Shown here: positions 8,754-17,759 of the stretch, in pieces
Layout: each line of letters begins with the position of its first letter
Numbering within the stretch: the first letter of the stretch is position 1
NCBI GenBank assembly: GCA_011050525.1
Contig: DRFO01000023.1
Span: 1-64,000 of the forward strand
From: Halopseudomonas xinjiangensis
GTDB lineage: Bacteria; Pseudomonadota; Gammaproteobacteria; Pseudomonadales; Pseudomonadaceae
DNA: 64,000 bases
Reading direction: 5' to 3'
Translations under genes and position numbers: made by a program
The notes under the pieces: generated by a model
The model's input: only the letters and a program-made list of their open reading frames with translations
The model's database searches: none
Told to the model about the DNA's origin: nothing

Positions 8754-9332
8754 ATGGCTAAAGGACGCAAACCAGCCCCTCGACGTGGCGCAAGCCGCGC
8801 ACAAGCCGCAGCCAGACGAGGGATTCCGCCGTGGTTATGGATGATCAGCGGCTTGGTAATAGGGCTTTTTGTAGCTTTTCTGTTTCAGCTGGAGCCCGGC
8901 CGCGAGTCGGTCAAGCGCGACGTCACCCCGCCCAAACCACCACAGCAGAACAAGCCAGCCAAACCAGCCGAGCCGCGCTACGATTTCTATACCCTGCTAC
9001 CCGAGTCTGAAGTCATAATTCCGCAAAGTTCGGTTCCGGAAACAGCTCCGCCCGAAGCTGAGGAAGCATCCAAGCCCAAGGCGGCCACGCGGTTTTTCCT
9101 GCAGGCTGGATCCTTTCGTCAGCGTAACGAAGCCGACCGCGTGAGGGCGCAAATTCTCATGCTTGGGCTGGATGTTCAGCTGGAAAGCGCAAAGCTGGCC
9201 GGCGACGAAACCTGGTACCGAGTCCAGGTTGGCCCCTTTCAAGACCGTAACAGTCTGAGCCAGGCTCAACAGACTCTGGCTGGCAATGGGTTCGAAAACC
9301 TTCTTCTCCAGCAGCGTACCGGCACTCCCTGA
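8754..9332 (+). CDS. ftsN: Cell-division protein FtsN-like, SPOR domain
   Basis: Bitopic inner-membrane protein of the divisome. It has a basic cytoplasmic N-terminus (1-23), one transmembrane helix (about 25-46), a proline-rich linker, a YDFYTLLPESEV segment resembling the essential FtsN region, and a C-terminal SPOR domain (about 112-188; FLQAGSFRQRNEADRVRAQI, VQVGPFQDR) that binds denuded septal peptidoglycan. The position between argS and hslVU, near priA and rpmE, matches the E. coli neighbourhood of ftsN (priA-cytR-ftsN-hslVU). The length of 192 aa is shorter than E. coli FtsN and usual for pseudomonads. Confidence 0.88.
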   Translation: MAKGRKPAPRRGASRAQAAARRGIPPWLWMISGLVIGLFVAFLFQLEPGRESVKRDVTPPKPPQQNKPAKPAEPRYDFYTLLPESEVIIPQSSVPETAPPEAEEASKPKAATRFFLQAGSFRQRNEADRVRAQILMLGLDVQLESAKLAGDETWYRVQVGPFQDRNSLSQAQQTLAGNGFENLLLQQRTGTP

Positions 9333-9352
9333 CGGGCGTTACTCCGTCAAAG

Positions 9353-9380
9353 CTTGAATTCCTGCCCCCTGACCCCAGAT
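9353..9380 (+). promoter_or_regulatory. Candidate sigma32 (RpoH) heat-shock promoter of hslVU
   Basis: CTTGAA, 14 bases, CCCCAGAT: a near-consensus RpoH promoter 66 bases before the hslV start. hslVU is a classical heat-shock operon, so box quality and context agree. Confidence 0.75.
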
Positions 9381-9445
9381 AGAAGTCAACGGGGATGCAC
9401 TGAGCGCGCATCCCTTCCTATCTGCCAGCCAATCAGGAGCTGCGT

Positions 9446-9976
9446 GTGACTACAATCGTTTCAGTCCGCCGCCACGGCAAAGTCGTCATCGGGGGGGATG
9501 GTCAGGTCTCCCTTGGCAACACCGTCATGAAGGGCAACGCTCGAAAAGTCCGCCGTCTGTACAAGGATCAGGTCATCGCCGGGTTCGCTGGCGGAACCGC
9601 AGACGCCTTCACCCTTTTTGAACGCTTTGAAGCACAGCTGGAGAAGCACCAGGGCAATTTGGTACGAGCCGCTGTCGAACTGGCCAAAGACTGGCGTACC
9701 GACCGTGCGCTGCGGCGGCTCGAAGCGCTGTTGGCCGTAGCCAACAAGGATGCATCTCTGATCATTACAGGCAATGGCGACGTGATCGAGCCGGAGGAAG
9801 GCTTGATCGCCATTGGCTCGGGGGGGCCGTTTGCGCAATCCGCTGCGCTGGCCCTGTTGCGACATAGCGACCTGTCGGCCCGAGAGATAGTCGAATCGAG
9901 TCTGAACATTGCTGGTGAAATCTGCATCTATACCAATCACAACCAGACAATCGAGGAGCTGGACGCCAATACCTGA
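9446..9976 (+). CDS. hslV: ATP-dependent protease HslV (ClpQ), proteolytic subunit
   Basis: Threonine peptidase forming the double-hexamer core of HslVU, which degrades misfolded and regulatory proteins. The 176-residue protein begins MTTIVSVRR. Removal of Met exposes the catalytic Thr as in all Hsl[15 protein letters not shown] and [15 protein letters not shown] are family signatures. Start is GTG with AGGAG five bases upstream. It lies behind a sigma32-like promoter and 19 bases before hslU. Confidence 0.97.
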   Translation: MTTIVSVRRHGKVVIGGDGQVSLGNTVMKGNARKVRRLYKDQVIAGFAGGTADAFTLFERFEAQLEKHQGNLVRAAVELAKDWRTDRALRRLEALLAVANKDASLIITGNGDVIEPEEGLIAIGSGGPFAQSAALALLRHSDLSAREIVESSLNIAGEICIYTNHNQTIEELDANT

Positions 9977-9995
9977 GGCGCCCGGAATTAGCTGC

Positions 9996-11336
9996 ATGTC
10001 CATGACCCCCCGCGAAATTGTTCACGAACTTGACCGGCATATCATCGGTCAGCAAGACGCCAAGCGCGCCGTAGCCATCGCGCTGCGCAACCGTTGGCGG
10101 CGCCAGCAATTACCTGATGCGCTGCGCAGTGAAGTAACACCGAAGAATATTCTGATGATCGGCCCTACGGGCGTAGGCAAGACTGAAATCGCCAGACGCC
10201 TGGCCAAACTGGCGCAAGCACCTTTCATAAAGGTGGAAGCGACCAAGTTTACCGAGGTCGGCTACGTCGGCCGTGATGTCGAATCCATCATCCGTGATCT
10301 GATTGACGCAGCGCTGAAAATGCTCCGCGAGCAGGAAATTGCCAAGATGGGTCACCGTGCCGAAGATGCAGCGGAAGAGCGCATTCTCGACGCGCTCTTG
10401 CCCCCGGCTCGGCAGGGAACCAGCGACCTGCCAGCGCGGGAAGACAACAGCACGCGCCAGCTGTTTCGCAAGCGCCTGCGTGAAGGCCAACTGGACGACA
10501 AGGAGATCGAGATCGAAGTAGCTGAAGCGCCGGTTGGTGTCGACATCATGGCTCCACCCGGCATGGAAGAGATGACCAACCAGCTGCAAAGCATGTTTTC
10601 CAGCTTTGGTAAAGGCAAACGCAAGAGCCGTACGCTGAAGGTCAAGGACGCTTTCAAGCTTATCCGTGATGAGGAAGCGGCAAGGCTGGTCAATGAAGAT
10701 GAGCTCAAGGCTCGCGCCATCGAAGCGGTGGAACAGAATGGCATAGTGTTTCTGGATGAAATCGACAAAGTCAGCAAGCGCGCCGATAGCGGCAGCGGCG
10801 CAGATGTATCGCGCGAAGGGGTCCAACGTGATCTGTTGCCGTTGATCGAAGGCTGCACGGTAAACACCAAGTTCGGCATGGTCAAGACCGACCACATCCT
10901 GTTCATCGCATCAGGCGCCTTCCACCTGACCAAACCGTCAGACCTGATTCCAGAACTTCAGGGGCGTCTGCCGATTCGAGTTGAGCTGCAATCACTGACG
11001 CCTGATGACTTCAAGCGTATTCTGACTGAGCCTGACGCTTCCCTGACCGAGCAGTATCGAGCACTGATGCAAACCGAGGGCCTGGGTATCGAATTTACCG
11101 ACGATGCTATTGCCCGTTTGGCCGAGATAGCCTGGCAGGTTAATGAAAAGACCGAGAACATCGGTGCGCGGCGTCTGCATACGGTGCTTGAGCGCCTGCT
11201 TGAAGAAATTTCTTTCAGCGCCGGCGATCTGGCTTCGTCGCAGGATGGCAAGGTGATGACTATCGATGCAACTTACGTCGATGCGCATCTTGGCGAACTG
11301 GCCGTGAACGAAGACCTGTCGCGGTATATTCTCTAA
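9996..11336 (+). CDS. hslU: HslU (ClpY) AAA+ ATPase of the HslVU protease
   Basis: Hexameric unfoldase that feeds substrates into HslV. The 446-residue protein has Walker A GPTGVGKT (about 56-63), the inserted I-domain (about 110-240), Walker B VFLDEIDK, and the C-terminal sequence ending DLSRYIL that docks into HslV. An earlier in-frame start lies inside hslV. I chose ATG 9996 ([19 protein letters not shown]), which matches the conserved N-terminus. It is co-transcribed with hslV. Confidence 0.97.
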   Translation: MSMTPREIVHELDRHIIGQQDAKRAVAIALRNRWRRQQLPDALRSEVTPKNILMIGPTGVGKTEIARRLAKLAQAPFIKVEATKFTEVGYVGRDVESIIRDLIDAALKMLREQEIAKMGHRAEDAAEERILDALLPPARQGTSDLPAREDNSTRQLFRKRLREGQLDDKEIEIEVAEAPVGVDIMAPPGMEEMTNQLQSMFSSFGKGKRKSRTLKVKDAFKLIRDEEAARLVNEDELKARAIEAVEQNGIVFLDEIDKVSKRADSGSGADVSREGVQRDLLPLIEGCTVNTKFGMVKTDHILFIASGAFHLTKPSDLIPELQGRLPIRVELQSLTPDDFKRILTEPDASLTEQYRALMQTEGLGIEFTDDAIARLAEIAWQVNEKTENIGARRLHTVLERLLEEISFSAGDLASSQDGKVMTIDATYVDAHLGELAVNEDLSRYIL

Positions 11337-11409
11337 ACAAAACCCCAGCGAACGTCGGGACTGGACCGATTGCGGCCAGTCCCAGCCGCTGCACTCGAGG
11401 CTAGGTTAC

Positions 11410-11790
11410 ATGTCTGCCCCCATTCCGACCGACATCAAGCTGCACAAAACCTCGCGCACCCTAACTCTCAGCTATGTCGATGGCCGTAGCTATACACTCT
11501 CCGCAGAATATCTGCGCGTCCATTCCCCTTCGGCGGAAGTACGTGGGCACGGCACGCCGGTGTTGCAGACCGGCAAGCTGCACGTAGCGCTTACCGACGT
11601 GGAACCGACCGGCAATTATGCGCTCAAGCTAGTGTTCGATGATGGTCACGACACGGGCCTGTACAGCTGGGATTATCTTTACGAGCTGGCCACTGAACAG
11701 GAAATACGCTGGGAATCTTACCTGGACCAGTTGGCTGCTGCGGGGGCGAGTCGCGACCCCGATACCTCAGCAGTCCGCTTCGTTCCCTGA
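11410..11790 (+). CDS. DUF971-domain protein (gamma-butyrobetaine hydroxylase N-terminal-like)
   Basis: Small 126-residue protein made almost entirely of a DUF971 fold (LSYVDGRSYTLSAEYLRVHS; LVFDDGHDTGLYSWDYLYEL). This domain occurs alone in many proteobacteria and at the N-terminus of gamma-butyrobetaine dioxygenases, where it binds metal. The function of the stand-alone form is unknown to me. In pseudomonads it sits between hslVU and the PHA cluster, as here, which may be only neighbourhood conservation. It has its own 73-base gap after hslU. Confidence 0.85.
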   Translation: MSAPIPTDIKLHKTSRTLTLSYVDGRSYTLSAEYLRVHSPSAEVRGHGTPVLQTGKLHVALTDVEPTGNYALKLVFDDGHDTGLYSWDYLYELATEQEIRWESYLDQLAAAGASRDPDTSAVRFVP

Positions 11791-11882
11791 AACCATACTG
11801 TAACGTCACTGTAACCTCGCTCCAGTTGAATACAAATCGGCCTTTGGCGGCGAAATGCTGTTAACAGCTTCGTCCGCCCATG

Positions 11883-11930
11883 CTAACTTGTCTCAAAGTT
11901 AGTCATTTTCCCCAACTCCTCCAAGTTGGG
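11883..11930. promoter_or_regulatory. Two adjacent inverted repeats upstream of phaC1
   Basis: CTAACTT-n6-AAGTTAG (11883-11902) is followed by CCCAACT-n6-AGTTGGG (11911-11930). Both have perfect 7-bp arms. They lie 75-120 bases before phaC1 and could be operators for PhaD or another regulator. A clear sigma70 or sigma54 promoter could not be assigned in this 213-base gap. Confidence 0.4.
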
Positions 11931-12003
11931 CCAGGGTTGTAGCGCGGCATCCGCTGCGCCAAGGTAATAATGACAGTAATTTCTCACCGCTGCGGAGCGT
12001 TAA

Positions 12004-13683
12004 ATGGCCAACAAAAATAGCGATGACATCAGCCACAAGGCCGCCGAAAGCATTCTTGGCCCTAACCCGGTGGTGGGGATCCCGGCCCGCGACTTGATGA
12101 GCACCGCTCGAATGGTGATGCGCCAGACAATCAAACAGCCAGTACACAGCCTGAAACACCTGGGCCGGCTTGGCCTGGCCATTACTGACGTGGTGGTAGG
12201 GCGGTCCGATATCGCGCCCACTCCCGAGGATAAGCGCTTTACTGATCCAACCTGGAATCAGAACCCGCTATATCGTCGTTACATGCAGGGCTATCTGGCG
12301 TGGCGCAAGGAACTCAACACATGGATTACCTCTGCTGACCTGGCGCCGCAGGACGTCAGCCGCGCGCAGTTTGTCATTGCCCTGATGACCGAGGCCATGG
12401 CACCGACCAACACAGCGCTGAATCCCGCCGCGCTCAAGCGGTTTTTCGAAACAGGCGGCAAAAGCCTGTTCGACGGCATGACCCATCTGGTGCAGGACAT
12501 TGCCAATAACGGCGGCATGCCCAGCCAAGTCAACATGACCGCCTTCGAGGTCGGCAAAAATCTCGCCACCACCAAGGGTTCGGTCGTTTTTCGCAACGAA
12601 GTGCTTGAGCTAATCCAGTACAAGCCGTTGACCGAAGAGGTCTATGAGCGTCCCGTACTGGTTGTGCCGCCGCAGATCAACAAGTTCTACGTCTTTGACC
12701 TGTCCCAGGAAAAAAGTCTGGCCCGCTACCTCGCCGTGAATCATATGCAGACCTTTGTGGTCAGTTGGCGCAATCCGACCAAGGCGCAGCGCGAGTGGGG
12801 GCTATCGACCTATATCGAGGCACTAAAGGAAGCTGTCGACGTTATCCTGAGAATAACCGGCAGCAAGGATATCAGCATGCTTGGCGCCTGCTCTGGCGGT
12901 ATAACCACCGTATCGCTCCTTGGTCATTACGCCGCACTGAAGGAGAAGAAGGTGCACTCGTTCACCATGTTGGTGAGCGTGCTGGATACGGACGTCAAAA
13001 CGCAGGTTGCGCTGTTTGCCGATGAGAAATCCATTGAAGCGGCGCGGCGCATGTCCTACCAGAGCGGTGTGCTGGAAGGGCGGGATATGGCCAAGGTCTT
13101 CGCCTGGATGCGGCCGAATGATCTGATCTGGAATTACTGGGTCAACAACTATCTGCTGGGAAATGAGCCGCCGGTGTTCGATATTCTATTCTGGAACAAC
13201 GACACCACACGCTTGCCGGCTGCCTTGCATGGCGAATTTCTGGAACTGTTCAAGACCAATCCGCTGACCCGAGCCGGCGCGCTGGAGGTCTGCGGAACAC
13301 CGATTGACCTGAAGCAGATCAAGTGCGATTTCTTCTGCATCGCGGGTCTCAACGATCACATTACGCCATGGGAAGCCTGTTACAAATCAGCCAAGCTGTT
13401 AGGCGGCAAATGTGAATTTGTGTTGTCGTCCAGCGGGCATATCCAGAGTATCCTCAACCCACCCGGCAACCCCAAGTCGCGCTTTTTCGTCAATAGCGAA
13501 ATGCCCGCCGATCCGAAGAAGTGGCTCGAGTCCGCGTCCAAGGAGTCCGACTCCTGGTGGCAGCACTGGCGTGGCTGGCTACACGCGCGGGGAGGCAAGC
13601 TCAAAGCCGCTCCTGCGGAGCTCGGCCATGCGGATTACCCTCCCATGGAAGCAGCGCCAGGCACCTATGTTCACGAACGCTAA
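12004..13683 (+). CDS. phaC1: Class II poly(3-hydroxyalkanoate) synthase 1
   Basis: Polymerises medium-chain-length (R)-3-hydroxyacyl-CoA (C6-C14) into PHA at the granule surface. The 559 residues match the class II length. The catalytic triad is complete: Cys296 in the lipase-like box GACSGG, Asp451 in LNDHITPW and His479 in SSGHIQSI, the positions I recall for the P. putida enzyme. GGAG seven bases before the ATG is the ribosome-binding site. First gene of phaC1-phaZ-phaC2-phaD, preceded by two inverted repeats. Confidence 0.98.
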   Translation: MANKNSDDISHKAAESILGPNPVVGIPARDLMSTARMVMRQTIKQPVHSLKHLGRLGLAITDVVVGRSDIAPTPEDKRFTDPTWNQNPLYRRYMQGYLAWRKELNTWITSADLAPQDVSRAQFVIALMTEAMAPTNTALNPAALKRFFETGGKSLFDGMTHLVQDIANNGGMPSQVNMTAFEVGKNLATTKGSVVFRNEVLELIQYKPLTEEVYERPVLVVPPQINKFYVFDLSQEKSLARYLAVNHMQTFVVSWRNPTKAQREWGLSTYIEALKEAVDVILRITGSKDISMLGACSGGITTVSLLGHYAALKEKKVHSFTMLVSVLDTDVKTQVALFADEKSIEAARRMSYQSGVLEGRDMAKVFAWMRPNDLIWNYWVNNYLLGNEPPVFDILFWNNDTTRLPAALHGEFLELFKTNPLTRAGALEVCGTPIDLKQIKCDFFCIAGLNDHITPWEACYKSAKLLGGKCEFVLSSSGHIQSILNPPGNPKSRFFVNSEMPADPKKWLESASKESDSWWQHWRGWLHARGGKLKAAPAELGHADYPPMEAAPGTYVHER

Positions 13684-13707
13684 GATGCGTCATCAAGAGA
13701 TCAATAC

Positions 13708-14568
13708 ATGTCGCAGGGCTTCGTATTCCGTACCATCGAGCTGAATGGCCAGTTTTTGCGAACGGCCGTTCGCCCCGGCAAAAGCAATTTGCCGCCGCTG
13801 CTGGTTTTCAATGGCATCGGGGCGAATCTCGAGCTGATTTTCTCGTTCGTCAATGCACTGGATCCGGATCTGGAGGTCATCGCCTTCGATGTACCGGGTG
13901 TTGGCGGCTCCTCTACGCCTATGCTGCCCTCGCGGTTCTCCGGCCTGGCAACGCTGGCATCGCGGATGCTCGATTATCTTGATTATGGCCAGGTGAACGT
14001 CATCGGCGTGTCATGGGGCGGCGCGCTGGCCCAGCAGTTTGCCCGGGATTACCCTGAACGCTGCAAGAAACTCATCCTGGCCGCCACCTCCGCCGGTGCG
14101 GTCATGGTTCCTGGCCGACCCAAAGTACTGTTGAAAATGGCCAGCCCCAGGCGCTACGTTCAGCCCTCCTATGGTGTAGAGATAGCCCCTGACATCTATG
14201 GCGGGGCATTCCGCAGGGATCCAGATCTGGCCCAGGCGCACGCTTCGAAGGTGCGTTCCTCCGGCAAGCTTGGGTACTACTGGCAGCTGTTCGCCGGCAT
14301 TGGCTGGACCAGTGTTCACTGGCTGCACAAGATCAAGCAGCCTACCCTGATCCTTGCCGGTGACGACGACCCTATCATCCCGCTGATAAACATGCGTCTG
14401 CTTGCCTGGAGAATCCCCAACGCCGAGTTGCACGTCATCGATGATGGTCATCTGTTTCTGATCACCCGGGCCGACGCCGTCGCGCCGCTCATCATGCGTT
14501 TTCTGATGGAAGAAAAACAGCCAGCTGTGATCAGGCCGTCCCTGGGGAACACACTGGCAAAGCGCTGA
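13708..14568 (+). CDS. phaZ: Intracellular mcl-PHA depolymerase
   Basis: Alpha/beta hydrolase on PHA granules that releases 3-hydroxyalkanoic acids when carbon runs short. The 286-residue protein shows the lipase box GVSWGG with Ser102, Asp221 in AGDDDP and His248 in DDGHLF, the triad expected of Pseudomonas PhaZ. It sits 24 bases after phaC1, so synthesis and mobilisation are co-expressed. AAGAG eight bases before the ATG serves as ribosome-binding site. Confidence 0.97.
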   Translation: MSQGFVFRTIELNGQFLRTAVRPGKSNLPPLLVFNGIGANLELIFSFVNALDPDLEVIAFDVPGVGGSSTPMLPSRFSGLATLASRMLDYLDYGQVNVIGVSWGGALAQQFARDYPERCKKLILAATSAGAVMVPGRPKVLLKMASPRRYVQPSYGVEIAPDIYGGAFRRDPDLAQAHASKVRSSGKLGYYWQLFAGIGWTSVHWLHKIKQPTLILAGDDDPIIPLINMRLLAWRIPNAELHVIDDGHLFLITRADAVAPLIMRFLMEEKQPAVIRPSLGNTLAKR

Positions 14569-14619
14569 CCTAGGCTACGCTGCCTGCACCTCCTACCGTA
14601 TCTGGACAAGGATAGCTGG

Positions 14620-16248
14620 ATGCCGCCAAGCTCCAAGACTGAACAGAGCCCGCTGGACGAAGGACTTTCCCACAGCCTGCTGGCTGTGCTCCAGACAATT
14701 CGCTCCCAGCCGTGCCACCATGCGCAGCAGGGCGTCCGAGCGGTCCGGCAGTTACTGAACGCCGTGGCCGACCGTGGGGACCTCGCCGAACTGCTTGGCG
14801 ATCCCCGATTTGCACATGCTGCCTGGAACGACCCGCTGCGTCGGCGCCTGCTGAAGCTGTGGCAGGGAGGGAGTACACAAAGCAATGAATGGCTCGAGGG
14901 CCTACACATTGCCGATAGCGACAAAGCCAGACTGCGTCTTTTTATCAGACACCTTTCCGATGCCCTTGCCCCCTCCAACAGTCCGCTCAACCCGCTTTTT
15001 ACCGAGCAGGTAGTCAGCACACGTGGGCGAAATATTCGTGACGGGTTGCTGCACCTTGTTGGCGATCTGGCACTGAAACGGCCGCTCCCCGCACAGAATT
15101 CCGACGGCGGATTTGTTGTAGGCAGGGATGTCGCAACCGCAGCTGGAAGTGTTGTGTTGCGCGAGCCGCTGTTTGAGCTGATTCAGTACCAACCCACCAC
15201 AGCTACCGTGCACGCCGCGCCGCTGGTGATCATACCGCCGCCGTTAAACCGGTTTTATCTATTGGACATGACGCCTGGCACCAGCCTGGTGCAGCATGCG
15301 CTTGATCAGGGTCTTCAGGTTTTCCTTATCAGCTGGCGAAATCCCAATCCAAGCCAGTGCGGATGGGGATTCGAACGCTACGTCCAGGGCGCAGAAGCGG
15401 CAGTACGCGCCGCCAGCAAGGTGTCCGGCAACCCCGCCACCTTGCTGGGCGTCTGTGCCGGTGGACTGATCGGCCTGATGCTTCAGGGTCGGCTTCAGGC
15501 GCAGAACCAATCTTCGCTGGTCAGCGCAGCAACCTATCTGGTCACGCCAATCGACGCCAGGATCAACGCAGACTGGACACTCATGGCCGGACCCGGTGCT
15601 CGGCAACAGCTGCGCAACCAGGTCTGGCGCCAAGGCTGTATGGGTCCGCGCCAGCTGGCCGCCGGATTCGCCTGGCTACGTCCTGACCAGTTGATCTGGC
15701 CGCAGATTCTGCAACGGTATGCGCTAGGGCAGGAAGCGGCGCCTCATCCAGTCAAATTCTGGAACCAGGACAGCACCCGACTACCTGCACAACTGGTCGA
15801 CGATCTGATGACTCTGTTCGAACGCGACCCGCTGGGCAAACCTGACGGCTTGTCGCTGGGCGGGGTCGATATAGATTTGAGCAAGGTAACGACGCCTAGC
15901 TGGCACCTAGGCGCCGAACGTGATCATATCGTGCCGTGGGTGAACAGCTTCCCTGCCGCGAGACTGGGAGGCGATAAAACCTTCTTGCTTTGCCAGGGTG
16001 GCCATATTCAGAGTCTGATCAATCCGCCAGGCACCCCTCGCGCCTGGTATCAGAGCGGCGCGGTGAAGAATGCCTCACCAGAGGCCTGGTTGCAGGAAAG
16101 TGCGCGGCAGGAAGGTAGCTGGTGGCCCGCATGGTCTGATTGGCTTAAGGCTCGTAGCGGGCCGGCAATCCAGGCGCCGTTAGCGGCGGGAGATGCGCAG
16201 CACCAACCGCTAGGGCCAGCACCGGGACGTTATGTAAATCAGTTATAA
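14620..16248 (+). CDS. phaC2: Class II poly(3-hydroxyalkanoate) synthase 2
   Basis: Second mcl-PHA polymerase, a paralogue of PhaC1, usually with somewhat different side-chain preference. The 542 residues have the active-site Cys279 in GVCAGG, Asp435 in ERDHIVPW and His462 in GGHIQSL, with spacings within one residue of PhaC1. Relative to PhaC1 it has a different N-terminal 35 residues and a divergent C-terminus. AAGGA lies eight bases before the ATG. It follows phaZ by 51 bases with no visible terminator. Confidence 0.97.
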   Translation: MPPSSKTEQSPLDEGLSHSLLAVLQTIRSQPCHHAQQGVRAVRQLLNAVADRGDLAELLGDPRFAHAAWNDPLRRRLLKLWQGGSTQSNEWLEGLHIADSDKARLRLFIRHLSDALAPSNSPLNPLFTEQVVSTRGRNIRDGLLHLVGDLALKRPLPAQNSDGGFVVGRDVATAAGSVVLREPLFELIQYQPTTATVHAAPLVIIPPPLNRFYLLDMTPGTSLVQHALDQGLQVFLISWRNPNPSQCGWGFERYVQGAEAAVRAASKVSGNPATLLGVCAGGLIGLMLQGRLQAQNQSSLVSAATYLVTPIDARINADWTLMAGPGARQQLRNQVWRQGCMGPRQLAAGFAWLRPDQLIWPQILQRYALGQEAAPHPVKFWNQDSTRLPAQLVDDLMTLFERDPLGKPDGLSLGGVDIDLSKVTTPSWHLGAERDHIVPWVNSFPAARLGGDKTFLLCQGGHIQSLINPPGTPRAWYQSGAVKNASPEAWLQESARQEGSWWPAWSDWLKARSGPAIQAPLAAGDAQHQPLGPAPGRYVNQL

Positions 16249-16257
16249 AAGGACTGC

Positions 16258-16872
16258 ATGAAAACCCGCGATCGCATTCTGTTGTGCACTCTCGAACTGT
16301 TCAACGAGGTGGGCGAACCCAACGTCACCACCTTGGACATAGCCAACGAACTGAATATCAGCCCAGGCAATCTCTATTACCATTTCAAGGGAAAAGAGGC
16401 GCTGCTAGAAGCCTTGCTGGAGCATTTTCTGGACCATACCCGCCCTTTGCTCACTATGGAGACTCACACCCAGCAGCTTGAGCCTGAGGATTACTGGCTG
16501 TTCATGCACCTGCTTTTCGAAGCCATCATTGCCTATCGATTTCTGTTTCAGGATCTATCGAATCTGATGGGCCGGCATGGCTTCGTGAAACGGGACATGC
16601 AGCTCTGGCTGCAATCCTTGCGCACCAACCTGAAAATAATGCTACAGGCCTTGCGCGAGCAGGAGCATCTGCTCTGTGACGATCCTGGTCTGGAGACGCT
16701 ACTGGACGCGCTTTGCCAGACCTTTCTTTTCTGGCTGGATTATCAACGTATCGCCCGCCGGGACGACGACGGTCCCTCGCTGGCCGTCCAGCAGGTATTG
16801 GGGCTTATGCTGCCTTATCTGGATCAAAGCACCCGTCAGTGGATGCAAAGCCTGATCAATCGCTACCAATAA
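16258..16872 (+). CDS. phaD: TetR-family regulator of PHA metabolism
   Basis: DNA-binding regulator that activates phaC1 and phaI promoters in P. putida, probably responding to a fatty-acid-derived CoA ester. The 204-residue protein has an N-terminal TetR helix-turn-helix (TTLDIANELNISPGNLYYHF, about 21-40) and an all-helical ligand domain. It begins nine bases after phaC2, with AAGGA upstream, and ends at a terminator shared with the convergent phaFI genes. The upstream inverted repeats at phaC1 are candidates for its operator, unproven. Confidence 0.95.
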   Translation: MKTRDRILLCTLELFNEVGEPNVTTLDIANELNISPGNLYYHFKGKEALLEALLEHFLDHTRPLLTMETHTQQLEPEDYWLFMHLLFEAIIAYRFLFQDLSNLMGRHGFVKRDMQLWLQSLRTNLKIMLQALREQEHLLCDDPGLETLLDALCQTFLFWLDYQRIARRDDDGPSLAVQQVLGLMLPYLDQSTRQWMQSLINRYQ

Positions 16873-16880
16873 ACGGATGA

Positions 16881-16914
16881 TAAAAAACCCGACGGGTCGG
16901 AACCGGTCGGGTTT
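16881..16914 (-). terminator. Terminator between phaD and phaF
   Basis: Arms AAACCCGAC and GTCGGGTTT enclose a 12-base loop. On the minus strand a T6 run follows, so it should stop phaIF transcription. On the plus strand it may also weakly terminate phaD. Confidence 0.7.
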
Positions 16915-16931
16915 GGTCGAACAGTTACAGG

Positions 16932-17738
16932 TTATTCAGGCGCAGACACTTTATCCGCAGCGCTGCCTGGCTGGGCTGTTACCTCTGCCGCTTTGCTGGC
17001 ACTGGCATCAGCGCCGGCATCTACCTTGGGCGCTGCCGGAGCAGCTTTTGGGGCGGCTGGCGCCTTAGGTTTAGCCGCAGATCTGGGCTTGGTAGCGGCC
17101 CTGGGCTTGGCTGGTGCCTTGGGCTTCGCCGGGGTTGCAGGCTTGGCTGAGGTCTGGCTAGCCGCAGGTTTGCCTGCCGCAGGATCGCCTGCCGCAGGTT
17201 TTGCCGCAGTCTTGCTTGCGGCTTTTGCCGTGGCTGGTTTAGCGACCGCAGGCTTGGCTGGGCTGGGTTTGGCGGTACCTCTGGGAGCAGCCTTGGCAGC
17301 CGAAGTCTGGCCTGCCGCCATCTGCGTCATCAGCTTGGTCAGCTCATCAACCTTTGCATTCAGTGCCTTTACTTCGTCACGTGAAGGAACACCCAGACGG
17401 GAGACAGCGTTGTTAAGGCGCTTGTCGAAGGCATCTTCCAGCTCTGCCCAACGGTCGGTAACTTTGCCCTTGGCCTTGTCCACCTTGGACCGGGTAGCCT
17501 CGACAGAATCCTTTTTACCTTTACCGGCCTTGCCTTTAACGGAATCAACCTGCTTGTCGATTTCTGCCTTGGCGGTTTTTTCAGCCGCCTCGCCATCCTT
17601 GATCAGATTTTCGAAGAGCTTGACGCCCTCCTTGCCAACCTTGGCATAAGCGCCCAAACCAGCAAGCCAGATCTGACGAGAATAGCCTTCTATGTCAGCG
17701 ATCCAACCGTCCTTATTCTGCTTCTTCTTACCCGCCAT
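16932..17738 (-). CDS. phaF: PHA granule-associated phasin with histone-like tail
   Basis: Phasin that coats PHA granules and, through a histone H1-like tail, binds nucleoid DNA and helps partition granules at division. The N-terminal ~140 residues are the phasin domain (IWLAGLGAYAKVGKEG) with a leucine-zipper-like coiled coil. Residues about 145-235 are lysine/alanine/proline repeats (AKPA, KPAA types). The last ~30 residues are not basic but carry several Asp/Glu residues. It lies 21 bases downstream of phaI and shares the phasin N-terminal motif with it, consistent with duplication. 268 aa, close to the P. putida protein. Confidence 0.95.
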   Translation of the reverse strand: MAGKKKQNKDGWIADIEGYSRQIWLAGLGAYAKVGKEGVKLFENLIKDGEAAEKTAKAEIDKQVDSVKGKAGKGKKDSVEATRSKVDKAKGKVTDRWAELEDAFDKRLNNAVSRLGVPSRDEVKALNAKVDELTKLMTQMAAGQTSAAKAAPRGTAKPSPAKPAVAKPATAKAASKTAAKPAAGDPAAGKPAASQTSAKPATPAKPKAPAKPRAATKPRSAAKPKAPAAPKAAPAAPKVDAGADASASKAAEVTAQPGSAADKVSAPE

Positions 17739-17759
17739 GGAGACAGCTCCTGTATGACC

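Noticed and set aside
11840-11860. Possible sigma54 promoter before phaC1 (TTGGCGGCGAAATGCTG)
   Set aside because: Spacing between GG and GC is nine rather than ten bases and the -24 box is poor.
16993-17649. 218-codon plus-strand frame opposite phaF
   Set aside because: Ala/Leu/Gly-rich mirror of the Lys/Ala/Pro repeat region of phaF.
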